Assembly (NCBI GenBank): GCA_012032975.1
Contig: JAAUPU010000241.1
Location: 1-5,722, forward strand
Direction of reading: 5' to 3'
DNA: 5,722 nucleotides
DNA from: Caldilineaceae bacterium
Lineage (GTDB): Bacteria; Chloroflexota; Anaerolineae; Caldilineales; Caldilineaceae
Shown here: in pieces, positions 1 through 5,722 of the stretch
How the letters are laid out: every line of letters begins with the position of its first letter
Position numbering within the stretch: the first letter of the stretch is position 1
Position numbers and translations under genes: made by a program
The notes under the pieces: generated by a model
What the model saw: the letters and a program-made list of their open reading frames with translations, nothing else
What the model was told of the DNA's origin: nothing
The model's database searches: none

Positions 1-621
1 GCTGACCAGCAGATAGGGGCGCGCATCCGGCTTCTGTCGGTGCCAGAGCATGTCCTGGGCAGTCAACAACAGTTGGTTCACCTCGCTGTCGCGCAGAATC
101 GTCGGCAATGGCGTCCGCACTGACTGTTGCACGACCGGCTCGGCCGGGTCAGTGCCGATGACGCCGATGCCGTGCAGCCAGCCGAAGAAGACCTTCAACG
201 TCGTGATTCGGCGAGCCAATGTCTTGGCGCTACACGGCTTTCCCCGCTCGCTCTGCATCCATTCCAAGAACTCGTTGAGATGCTCGGTCTTGATCTGGTG
301 CAGCCGTGTCTCTTCGCCCATAAAGCCGGCTAGAATCTTCAGATCGTTGCGAAATGCCTTGATCGTGTTCTCGCTGAAGCCTTTGCGCAACATATATTCG
401 GTGAACGCTGCGATCGCCTGTCGAAGCTGGCTGTCTGCACGGAGGGGCGGCGGCGCGCTTTGTTCCGCGTTGGTTTCGGCGTTGGTTTCAAGGTGTGCTT
501 CGGCTGGCGGATCCGATGCGATTTCGGTCACAGAGGGTTGGTTGATCTCCGCCGAGCCATTGGCTTGCTCTGCCCCGGGTTCGGTGGCAAGTGGCGGTTG
601 GGCTGATGACGATGTAGGCAC
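1..621 (-). CDS. Tyrosine recombinase (XerC/D-like integrase), N-terminal part, runs off left edge
   Basis: This is a site-specific DNA strand-exchange enzyme of the phage-integrase/Xer family. The reading frame is open from 657 to base 1. Counting from the GTG at 621, residues 1-67 are low-complexity and rich in Ala, Pro, Glu and Ser. Residues about 68-153 form a SAM-like core-binding domain, with QAIAAFTEYMLRKGFSENTI at the start and ARRITTLKVFFGWLHGIGVI near the end. From about residue 169, LPTILRDSEVNQLL opens the catalytic domain. The catalytic Arg, His-x-x-Arg and Tyr lie beyond the window, so activity cannot be judged. I chose GTG 621 because AGGAG sits 7 bases upstream of it. ATG 657 is in frame but has no Shine-Dalgarno and would leave a leader of only about 12 bases. 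Standard XerC/XerD lack the long N-terminal tail. Whether it is a chromosomal Xer, an integron-type or a mobile-element integrase cannot be decided here. Confidence 0.88.
   Translation of the reverse strand, partial: MPTSSSAQPPLATEPGAEQANGSAEINQPSVTEIASDPPAEAHLETNAETNAEQSAPPPLRADSQLRQAIAAFTEYMLRKGFSENTIKAFRNDLKILAGFMGEETRLHQIKTEHLNEFLEWMQSERGKPCSAKTLARRITTLKVFFGWLHGIGVIGTDPAEPVVQQSVRTPLPTILRDSEVNQLLLTAQDMLWHRQKPDARPYLLVS
467..490. repeat. 12-bp tandem duplication in the recombinase N-terminal tail
   Basis: The unit GCGTTGGTTTCG at 467-478 is repeated at 479-490 with one mismatch in the last base. Read on the minus strand it gives two adjacent Glu-Thr-Asn-Ala units. It keeps the frame and lies in the low-complexity tail, so it looks like tolerated slippage in a disordered region. 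Confidence 0.7.
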
Positions 622-628
622 AGGCGCG

Positions 629-633
629 CTCCT
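629..633 (-). promoter_or_regulatory. Ribosome binding site deciding the recombinase start
   Basis: On the minus strand AGGAG is followed by a 7-base spacer (628-622) and GTG at 621-619. This is the only good Shine-Dalgarno near the gene's start. It favours GTG 621 over ATG 657. Confidence 0.6.
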
Positions 634-675
634 GGACAATCTGACTGGAAAAGGCATTTCGTATAGCTGAGTGGC

Positions 676-704
676 AGTATACGGCGGCGGGGTATGGGTG
701 TCAA
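676..704 (-). promoter_or_regulatory. Sigma70-type promoter for the recombinase gene
   Basis: On the minus strand a consensus -35 box TTGACA (704-699) and a near-consensus -10 box TATACT (681-676) are separated by exactly 17 bp. Transcription should begin near 669, about 48 bases before the GTG start at 621. The match is 11 of 12 bases. It falls in the only sizeable gap upstream of the recombinase and points the right way. Confidence 0.8.
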
Positions 705-705
705 G

Positions 706-740
706 CCAGGGCCGTCGGGCGACAGGCCAAGAAGCCCTGG
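706..740. repeat. Inverted repeat abutting the -35 box
   Basis: CCAGGGC at 706-712 pairs perfectly with GCCCTGG at 734-740, enclosing 21 bases. The enclosed part holds a second small inverted repeat, GTCG-GG-CGAC (714-723). It sits one base upstream of the recombinase -35 box and 63 bases past the PA14 gene stop. No T-tract follows on either strand, so it does not look like a standard intrinsic terminator. An operator for the recombinase promoter, or a weak or processed 3' end for the PA14 gene, are both possible. Confidence 0.4.
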
Positions 741-803
741 ACGTCAAGCTCGTTTTCCCCCGGCAGCGTCATACTGAGCAGTCAAACCGTGGGTCGGGGC
801 GGC

Positions 804-2292
804 CTACTGCTCCTGGATCGACGTGTCGCGATACCAGGAGACGCGCACCAGCGCATTGCCGGTCCGCTGATAGAACTCGACGGTGATCTCATGTTCACCT
901 TGGCCAACACCGTTGAAACGATTGGACATTTGCTTCAGGCCATCGGTCCAGCCATCGATCACCCGCTGGCCGTCGATGAAGACGCGCACGCCGTCGTCGC
1001 TGTTGGCGCTGAAGACGTAGGTGCCCGGCTCGAAGAAGAACCTGCCCTGCCATCGCCCGGACCAATTCGTGTTGTTGATCACGCCCGGAATCGGCGAGGC
1101 CGTGCCCCAGTTGCGGTCCAGCGGATAGGCTGTGCGCGCTTCCAACTGTTGCACGGGCGGGGTGCCACTCAGGCTGCCATTGTTGTAATAGCTGGCGAGC
1201 CAATCGTCTGTATTCGCCAGCATTGCGTAGGCCGTGCGGATCAGCGCGGAGCCGCCGGCCTGGAAATATTCCACACGCAACTGATGGTCACCGGCAGCCA
1301 ACGATTGATCCACGTAGAGGTCGCGCGCGGTCGATTCGCGCCAGTCGTCTAGGATGAGCATGTTGTCGAGCCAGACGCGCACGCCATCATCCACACGCAC
1401 GCTAAAGCGGTAGTTGCCGGCAGGCAGGTTGACGGTGCGCTCGAACCTGGCCGAGAAATTGGTTGCCGGGACAAGTGGATGGGGACTCCCGGTTCCCCAG
1501 TCGAAGTTGATCTCCGGCGAATCGACCACGACAACGGGCGAACCAGCCAGATCCCGGTTGGAAAAGTAAGAGGTTCTCCATCCTCTGAAGACAATCGGTG
1601 TGGGAGTTGGAATCGGCGCCACGGTGGGCGTTGGCGCTACCAGTATGGATGTGCTGTTCGGGTCGCCCTGGATCGTGACCACGTTGCTCTGCACCCAGCC
1701 CGTGAAGCCGCCCTCGCATTCGATCTGTAGCCAGGTTTCGTCCGGCGTGCGCCCAATGATTGGGCAGATCTGCCCCAGGTTGAAGCGGCCGATGACCTCA
1801 AACTCGATGGCCGGACCGGCGCGCACGTTGACAAAGTCGAAGCGACCCACGGCCACCGGAACCGAAGCCGCGGTTGGCGCGGCGGGCGGGGCCGAAGTCG
1901 GTGCGACCGCCGCGCCGCCATCCGCCTGGATCGCGGAGACCAGGATCTCTGGGCCACCTGACTGTGCGCCGGACGGAGGAGAAGCGCCCCCATACCTTGA
2001 CCGGTGTATCCGCGCCCACAGCCGCAAGTGCGCTGATCTGGCTTTCGACATCGGGTGTCTGCCCATACAGTCCGGCAATCGAGCCATCGGTCAGAAGCAG
2101 CGCATGGCTGTAGGGCAGGCCGCTGACTTCGCGCAGCATTCCCGGTAGGGCAAAGACATCTTGGGTTGTCTGGGGCAGGGACAATGGATCGATCCCCAAC
2201 GCTGGGTTGCTGGCGATGGCGCTCCCCGTCGAGCCGATCATGAGCAACAGCAGTGACAGGGTCAACAGAAGCCAACCGGATAGGATTCTCAT
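804..2292 (-). CDS. Secreted SH3b and double-PA14 domain protein, with one frameshift at 1987-1991
   Basis: This is an exported multidomain protein, probably binding cell wall or carbohydrate outside the cell; its substrate is unknown. It starts at ATG 2292 behind a good ribosome binding site. As read, translation leaves the good frame at a run of five G (minus strand, 1991-1987) just after Val-Lys-Val-Trp-Gly. Removing one G joins the two halves into 495 residues. In that restored protein, residues 1-27 are a signal peptide ending Ser-Ala-Ile-Ala. Residues about 30-122 form an OB-like module ending GGPEILVSAI. An Ala-Pro linker follows, then SH3b at about 148-210 (VNVRAGP, then GWVQSNVV), a Thr-Pro linker at about 218-234, PA14 at about 238-354, and a second PA14 at about 364-488. 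Each PA14 carries the Asp-Asp-Gly-Val-Arg-Val motif (301 and 432 onwards). The SH3b and PA14 calls are firm; the OB-like call is a guess from the pattern. The gene lies outside the oxidase operon, after its terminator. Unrepaired, it would be a pseudogene, or only the PA14 part would be read from an internal start. Confidence 0.85.
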
Positions 2293-2301
2293 AGGCTTGT
2301 T

Positions 2302-2308
2302 CCCTCTT
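2302..2308 (-). promoter_or_regulatory. Ribosome binding site of the PA14 protein gene
   Basis: AAGAGGG on the minus strand lies 9 bases before ATG 2292. The codons that follow encode Met-Arg and then a hydrophobic signal segment. This supports the start at 2292, not one at about 2087, which would give a protein without an export signal. Confidence 0.65.
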
Positions 2309-2381
2309 GGCTATCAAACGGATGTGGATCGCGCCGCCTGAGATACGGATGCAGGGCTGGTCCAGAGGTAGATGAAGCCGA

Positions 2382-2410
2382 ACTGTAACATTGGCACTAT
2401 GGCAGGGCAA
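2382..2410 (-). promoter_or_regulatory. Possible weak promoter for the PA14 protein gene
   Basis: On the minus strand TTGCCC (2410-2405) and TACAGT (2387-2382) are separated by 17 bp. Each box matches the consensus at 4 of 6 bases. It lies between the oxidase-operon terminator and the PA14 gene, where a promoter is expected, and would leave a leader of about 80 bases. The sequence match alone is weak. Confidence 0.25.
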
Positions 2411-2457
2411 ATGGCGATCGAACAGCTCCACTACAGCGCGGGGACGGTGGGGCGATC

Positions 2458-2487
2458 AAAACAAAACCCGCCTTTTGTCGAGGCGGG
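2458..2487 (-). terminator. Rho-independent terminator ending the oxidase-assembly operon
   Basis: On the minus strand a perfect 7-bp stem CCCGCCT/AGGCGGG (2487-2481 with 2473-2467) encloses a 7-base loop and is followed at once by TTTTGTTTT (2466-2458). It begins 31 bases after the TAG at 2521-2519. Its position indicates that this TAG is the true end of ctaB. Confidence 0.9.
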
Positions 2488-2518
2488 ACAAGTCGGAATC
2501 AGTTGGCTTTGGACCGAC

Positions 2519-3543
2519 CTACACTGGCAGACGCAACTGGAAGTTGACCGTTTCGGGCGCAGAGAAGAAGAGACCATCAACGCCCATCGCCAAAAGAGCA
2601 ACGCCAAAAAGAGCAGGCTGAACTTGTAGAGCCGCCAGATGTTGCCATTCGTTGGATGGCGTTGGATCGCGATTGCCTGCCACAAGAAGACGCCGTTGAG
2701 TGCGAGCGCCAGGAGCAGATAGACCGGCCCGAGCAATCCCAGAAAAACCGGCGCCAAACTGATCACGCCCAGCAATATGCTGTAGAGCACGATCTGGCGG
2801 TGGGTTTCCCTGTCGCCCACGATGACCGGCAACATGGGGACGCCGGCCGCCTCGTACTCCTTTTTGCGCATGAGCGCCAGCGCCCAGAAATGGGGCGGCG
2901 TCCAATAAAAGACGATCAGAAACATGATCACCGGCAGCAACGAAATCTCGTTGGCCACTGCGGCCCAACCCACCAAGGGCGGGATTGCGCCGGCCGCGCC
3001 GCCGATCACGATGTTTTGCGTGCTGTGGCGCTTGAGCAGCTTGGTGTAGATGACTACGTAATAGAGGATGCCCGCCAGCGCCAGCGTCGCGGTCAGCAGG
3101 TTGACGGTCCACCAAAGCTGCACAAAGCTGAGCGCGCTCAGCAGCAGTCCAAAGGCCAACACCTGGCTTGGTGTCATGCGTCCACCGGGCAAGGGCCGCA
3201 GCCGCGTCCGCACCATGACATGGTCGATGTCCCGGTCCACAAATTGGTTGATCGTGTTCGCCCCGCCCGCGGCCAGAAAGCCACCCACCATCGTCCATAG
3301 AATCAACATGCCGCCGGGCGGCGCATCGCCGGCCAGGAACATGGGCACGAAGGTGATCACCAGCAACAGCGATATAATGCGCGGCTTGGTCAGCGTGACA
3401 TAGTCGCTGATCGCCAGGCGCGTGAGCGCCTGTTCCTTGCTCAACCTCGGTTCACTGGGGGTGGCCTGCTCGTTGACCCCCGACGACGCCGGCGCGCCCG
3501 TCTTTTCGGGGCTGGCAATCGGCTCGGCTAGCGTGCTACGCAC
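2519..3543 (-). CDS. ctaB: Protoheme IX farnesyltransferase (heme O synthase), frameshift near the C-terminus
   Basis: This inner-membrane prenyltransferase of the UbiA superfamily adds a farnesyl group to heme B to make heme O, for use as such or as precursor of heme A in terminal oxidases. GTG 3543 is taken as start because AGGAG lies 7 bases upstream. Residues 1-46 are a hydrophilic extension, and Asp-Tyr-Val-Thr-Leu-Thr-Lys-Pro-Arg (47-55) begins the conserved enzyme. The Asp-rich prenyl-diphosphate site is NTINQFVDRDID (96-107), followed by Arg-Thr and RPLPGGRM. YTKLLKRHSTQNIVIGG begins at 166, and TPPHFWALAL at 215 leads to the AGVPMLPVIVGD stretch. At 2592-2595 one T (minus strand) appears to be missing. 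As read, the frame runs on to 2431 through the operon terminator with an unrelated, Ser/Cys-rich tail. Adding one T gives FLALLFLAMGVDGLFFSAP and a stop at 2519, 341 residues in all. It is the last gene of the operon. CyoE is the same family; the Cta context favours ctaB. Confidence 0.93.
2588..2614. repeat. Near-identical direct repeat at the ctaB frameshift
   Basis: CGCCAAAAGAGC (2588-2599) and CGCCAAAAAGAGC (2602-2614) differ only in the length of the A-run, four against five. The copy with four A is exactly where the ctaB frame breaks. With five A the two copies would be identical and the protein would read Leu-Phe-Leu-Ala-Leu-Leu-Phe-Leu-Ala. Confidence 0.75.
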
Positions 3544-3550
3544 AATGGGA

Positions 3551-3555
3551 CTCCT
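3551..3555 (-). promoter_or_regulatory. Ribosome binding site deciding the ctaB start
   Basis: AGGAG on the minus strand lies 7 bases upstream of GTG 3543-3541. The more distal in-frame TTG at 3567 has no comparable site, so GTG 3543 is preferred. Confidence 0.65.
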
Positions 3556-3572
3556 GATTTGAAGCAAATTTG

Positions 3573-3611
3573 AGGATCAGCGGCACAGCGTGGCCGCGCC
3601 GCGACGATCCT
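3573..3611. other. Hairpin in the surf1-ctaB gap
   Basis: AGGATC (3573-3578) pairs with GATCCT (3606-3611), and inside it GCGGC (3580-3584) pairs with GCCGC (3598-3602) around a 13-base loop. The two stems are separated by a small asymmetric bulge. It begins 4 bases after the surf1 stop and has no T-tract, so full termination is unlikely. It could stabilise the upstream message 3' end or lower read-through into ctaB. Function is inferred only from position. Confidence 0.5.
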
Positions 3612-3614
3612 GGT

Positions 3615-4443
3615 CTACGCATGGCCCTGCTGCGGCGGTCCGGTCAGCAATTCTGTTTCTTCATCCCCCAGCGTCGGCGCTTCGGCCTCTAGACCAAGCT
3701 TCCCACGGCGCTCCTGATAGCGCACCAAGAGAAAATAGCCGCCACCCAAGATGGCGCTGAAGGCGAACCACTGAAACGCATAGCTGAGATGCATGCCCGG
3801 ATCTCGGATCAAACCCGCCGGTTCTTCTCGAAATGGCAGGGCGCTGTAGGGACGGTCATCCTCCGGCAGCATGTAGATGAAGACCGGCAGGAGTTCGTAG
3901 GGCATCTGTGGCTGGATTGCGTCGATATAGATGCGGAACCACTCGACCTGGGCCTGGGCGGGCGTCTCCGGTATCGCGCCAGACGGCAACAATTGCGATT
4001 CCTGAAGCAGGCCAACCACGGCCGCGCCGCTTGGCTCCTCGAAACCGATTCCAGAACTCCGGCGCGGCCTGGTCTTCTGGAACCCAGCCACGCGCGACCA
4101 ACACCGCGCGACCATCCGCCAACTCAAGCGGTGTCACCAAGAAAACGCCAGGTGCATCATTGCGAACTTGATTCTTGAGCACAATCTGATGTGCGTAATC
4201 AAAGCGACCATCGGCCTGCACACGTCGATATTCCAGGCCAGAGAGGTCGCTCGGCAGCGGGTTGGCCACGATGTCGAAGGGCGTCTCGCGCCAGCGGGTC
4301 ACCACTTTGGCGTTGAACTCGTTGCGCTGTGCGTACCGATCCAATTGCCAAATGCCCAGGCGCACCAAGAATGCCATGCCCAAGATTACCAGCAGAGTCA
4401 CCCACCACCAGCGACGACTAAATAGCTTCTTGAATGTTGCCAT
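3615..4443 (-). CDS. surf1: SURF1-family cytochrome oxidase assembly protein, frameshift at 4042-4044
   Basis: SURF1 is a membrane protein needed for biogenesis of heme-copper oxidases, where it helps heme reach subunit I. The start is ATG 4443, with GAAGGA 5 bases upstream; the GTG at 4446 is too close to that site. Residues 13-30 form the first membrane helix, followed by the family motif LGIWQLDR (29-36). Further conserved parts are the stretch from Tyr72 (YRRVQADGRFDY) through PGVFLVTPLELADGR to ARGWVP (117-122). A second helix lies at about 224-241 after HLSYAFQWFAF. As read, the frame breaks at Phe134, at a run of three T (minus strand, 4044-4042). Dropping one T gives APEFWNRFEEPSGAAVVGLL, which fits the family, and a total of 275 residues. 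Unrepaired, the product would lose its C-terminal half and second helix. It overlaps the upstream gene by 26 bp, consistent with coupled translation. Prokaryotic members are also called shy1. Confidence 0.92.
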
Positions 4444-5116
4444 CACTATCCTTCAAGACCCGGTTTGGGCGGCGCGTCCGCTGGGTAGACATTGGGGCTT
4501 TCCGTCTCCGAGACCAAAAGCCAACGCCAGCCAACAGGGCGACCAAAACCAGTAGAACAAGCCCGGCTGCGGGCCAGGAAATCGATCGGCTGGCCAGCAC
4601 ATCTGCGCCAAACTGGGCGCTGCCGCTCCCCTCTGGCCCTTCGAGAGTGACCGTCATCTCCCAGCGCCCAGCCGCTGGCAATTCGACATCCGCTTCGAAG
4701 GAGACATTATTCAACAGATCCTGCGGTTCTGCAATCACGGTGATTGCTTCCGTCGGGTTGTCGATTGGTGCAAAGTGGACCTTGACAGCGACGTCGCTCA
4801 CGGCAGTTGCCAGTTGCCGGTTGGCCATCGCATTGTCATTGCTGCCCGCAGTCGTTTCCGCTGGCAAGGTTACAATCATCGAAACGTGAACCTCGCCTGC
4901 CCGCCACGGCTCTGGCTGGGTCCAGAGGAAGAGTCGATAGCCGCCTACCGGAACATCGGTCAATTGCGGTGTGCCGCCGCCGTGGGCCTCCACATGGCTG
5001 GGCAGCGTCGTCAACAACACCGCCACGAGGAAGAAAAGCACGGCTCGAAGAGGCAGCGAAGAAGGGTTGCCTCTGGATTTCCGCGCCCCGCTGTGCGCCG
5101 TCACGCTACAGAACAT
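4418..5116 (-). CDS. Membrane-anchored FixH/YtkA-like exported protein of the oxidase-assembly operon
   Basis: The function is not established; its place between ctaG and surf1 suggests an accessory in oxidase maturation. The product has 232 residues. A basic N-region is followed by a hydrophobic signal segment (about 25-40) and a likely cleavage after Val-Glu-Ala44. The mature protein would then begin with His45-Gly-Gly-Gly. The exported domain (about 45-178) shows a beta-rich pattern of the FixH/YtkA type, with YRLFLWTQPEPWRAGEVHVS early and AAGRWEMTVTLEGPEG late. A single C-terminal helix (about 181-201) is followed by a basic tail of about 30 residues on the cytoplasmic side. The chosen ATG (5116) overlaps the ctaG stop by 11 bases. 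No clear Shine-Dalgarno is seen, and GTG 5104, two bases after that stop codon, is an alternative. The 3' end overlaps surf1 by 26 bp. No frameshift is apparent. The family assignment is tentative; a CopC-like fold is an alternative. Confidence 0.7.
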   Translation of the reverse strand: MFCSVTAHSGARKSRGNPSSLPLRAVLFFLVAVLLTTLPSHVEAHGGGTPQLTDVPVGGYRLFLWTQPEPWRAGEVHVSMIVTLPAETTAGSNDNAMANRQLATAVSDVAVKVHFAPIDNPTEAITVIAEPQDLLNNVSFEADVELPAAGRWEMTVTLEGPEGSGSAQFGADVLASRSISWPAAGLVLLVLVALLAGVGFWSRRRKAPMSTQRTRRPNRVLKDSDGNIQEAI

Positions 5117-5722
5117 CGGAGGCCGAACCGTTGGATATGTTCAGTTCCTGCCACCTCTTGCGCACCACACGATGCTCCAGGCCGGGCGCCACCATCGCTT
5201 CTTCGCTGTCCCAATTTGGACGATGGGGCGAATTGCCATCTTCTGCTTTCTTCATCAGGTTGGAGAGCAACACCAGGGTCGCGAGTATGAACATCATGCT
5301 GCCTGGAATCCACATGATGATGCCGCCCAGCATCTGATCTTGCATCACACTGAATCCCCAAATCCTTGGCACCGATTCGTAGTAGGTATAGATCGGTCGC
5401 TCTGCAAACGAGATCGCGACGCCGGCCATCATGTTGAAAGGCACCACGGCAATTGCAAGCGCCATGCGCCCCCAGACTGGAAAAGCGCCATGCACCCTGG
5501 GTGCGGCGCCGACCACATGCCACCAGAAGAGCATCGCGGCGGCAAAGAAGGTCAAATGTTCGAGATCGTGCACCCAGCCGATGCGCAACGCCGCGTTGTA
5601 GGCAGACGCATCATGCCAGCCCAAATAGACGATGATAAAGAGAAGCCAGGCGATCCCTGGTCGTGTGATTGCACTGAGGCCGCGGCGGAAATGTGCGTTG
5701 CGCCCAAACAGGCTGCTGGTGC
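5106..5722 (-). CDS. ctaG: Cytochrome c oxidase assembly factor CtaG (caa3 type), 3' part, runs off right edge
   Basis: This is a multi-pass membrane protein of the Caa3_CtaG family, involved in assembling caa3-type oxidases, probably by supplying copper. The frame is open from the right edge, so the 204 codons seen are the C-terminal part; the N-terminus and start lie beyond 5722. Several hydrophobic helices are visible: ITRPGIAWLLFIIVYLGWHD, a helix starting WVHDLEHLTFFAAAMLFWWH, one at RMALAIAVVPFNMMAGVAIS, and one at GGIIMWIPGSMMFILATLVL. The family's His pairs near the membrane (His-Asp-Leu-Glu-His) and the MQDQMLGGIIMWIPG stretch are present. A hydrophilic tail of about 45 residues follows the last helix and ends at TAG 5108-5106. 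The next gene starts within its last codons, consistent with an operon. This is not the unrelated Cox11-type protein that is also named CtaG in proteobacteria. Confidence 0.9.
   Translation of the reverse strand, partial: TSSLFGRNAHFRRGLSAITRPGIAWLLFIIVYLGWHDASAYNAALRIGWVHDLEHLTFFAAAMLFWWHVVGAAPRVHGAFPVWGRMALAIAVVPFNMMAGVAISFAERPIYTYYESVPRIWGFSVMQDQMLGGIIMWIPGSMMFILATLVLLSNLMKKAEDGNSPHRPNWDSEEAMVAPGLEHRVVRKRWQELNISNGSASDVL

Noticed and set aside
50..670. A 206-codon plus-strand open frame opposite the recombinase
   Set aside because: The minus strand of the same stretch encodes a clear core-binding domain of a tyrosine recombinase, and the plus-strand translation shows no recognisable domain. 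It is a shadow of high GC coding DNA.
706..740. Intrinsic terminator of the PA14 protein gene
   Set aside because: There is an inverted repeat but no T-tract on either strand after it, so it is listed only as a repeat of uncertain role.
789..1352. Plus-strand open frame opposite the PA14 domains, and similar ones at 1600-2148, 2656-3300 and 4775-5290
   Set aside because: Each lies fully opposite a well-supported minus-strand gene and has no family-like sequence or ribosome binding site of its own.
804..2087. Treating the PA14/SH3b part alone as a complete 427-residue gene
   Set aside because: Its first 30 or so residues are the out-of-frame reading of the real N-terminal module. They give no signal peptide, whereas the other frame from ATG 2292 has a good ribosome binding site and signal peptide.
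1987..2595. Programmed ribosomal frameshifting as the explanation for the broken frames
   Set aside because: None of the three sites has a canonical slippery heptamer in the needed frame with a following structure. The needed shifts differ in direction, and the three genes are unrelated in function. Shared assembly error is simpler.
2431..3567. A 378-residue ctaB product starting at TTG 3567 and ending at 2431
   Set aside because: The TTG has no ribosome binding site, the tail is unlike the family, and the frame runs through the operon terminator.
1..5722. tRNA, rRNA, CRISPR array, insertion sequence or defence system
   Set aside because: No regularly spaced repeats, cloverleaf-like segment, transposase or terminal inverted repeats were seen. 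Almost all of the sequence is accounted for by six protein genes.

Overview
The window reads as chromosomal DNA from a GC-rich bacterium. All six genes lie on the minus strand, so transcription runs right to left. The best taxonomic guess is Chloroflexota (Anaerolineae/Caldilineae-like). It rests on a secreted SH3b/PA14 protein with Thr-Pro linkers and on the make-up of the oxidase-assembly cluster. This is an inference from recognised protein style, not from a search.

Right part (5722 to 2458): a compact cytochrome c oxidase assembly operon. In order of transcription it holds ctaG (3' part only), a membrane-anchored FixH/YtkA-like secreted protein, surf1, and ctaB (heme O synthase). The first three genes overlap by 11 and 26 bp. 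A 71-bp gap with a GC-rich hairpin precedes ctaB. A textbook rho-independent terminator ends the unit 31 bases after the ctaB stop. CtaG (copper delivery to subunit I), SURF1 (heme insertion) and CtaB (heme B to heme O) act in maturation of a heme-copper oxidase. The FixH/YtkA-like protein is probably an accessory, perhaps for copper. The oxidase subunits are not in the window and may lie upstream, beyond 5722.

Middle part (2440 to 804): a separate gene for an exported protein with a signal peptide, an OB-like N-terminal module, an SH3b domain, a Thr-Pro linker and two PA14 domains.

Left part (803 to 1): a strong sigma70-type promoter (TTGACA, 17 bp, TATACT) drives a tyrosine recombinase that runs off the left edge. 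Only its low-complexity N-terminus, its core-binding domain and the start of its catalytic domain are visible.

The most important observation is that three of the six genes (PA14 gene, ctaB, surf1) each carry one single-base frameshift at a homopolymer run: C5 at 1987-1991, A4 at 2592-2595, A3 at 4042-4044. Changing one base in each run restores a full-length protein with a family-typical sequence across the junction. The likeliest explanation is uncorrected indel error in the assembly, so these genes are annotated here over their restored spans. I found no clearly novel system, and no tRNA, rRNA, CRISPR array or insertion sequence.
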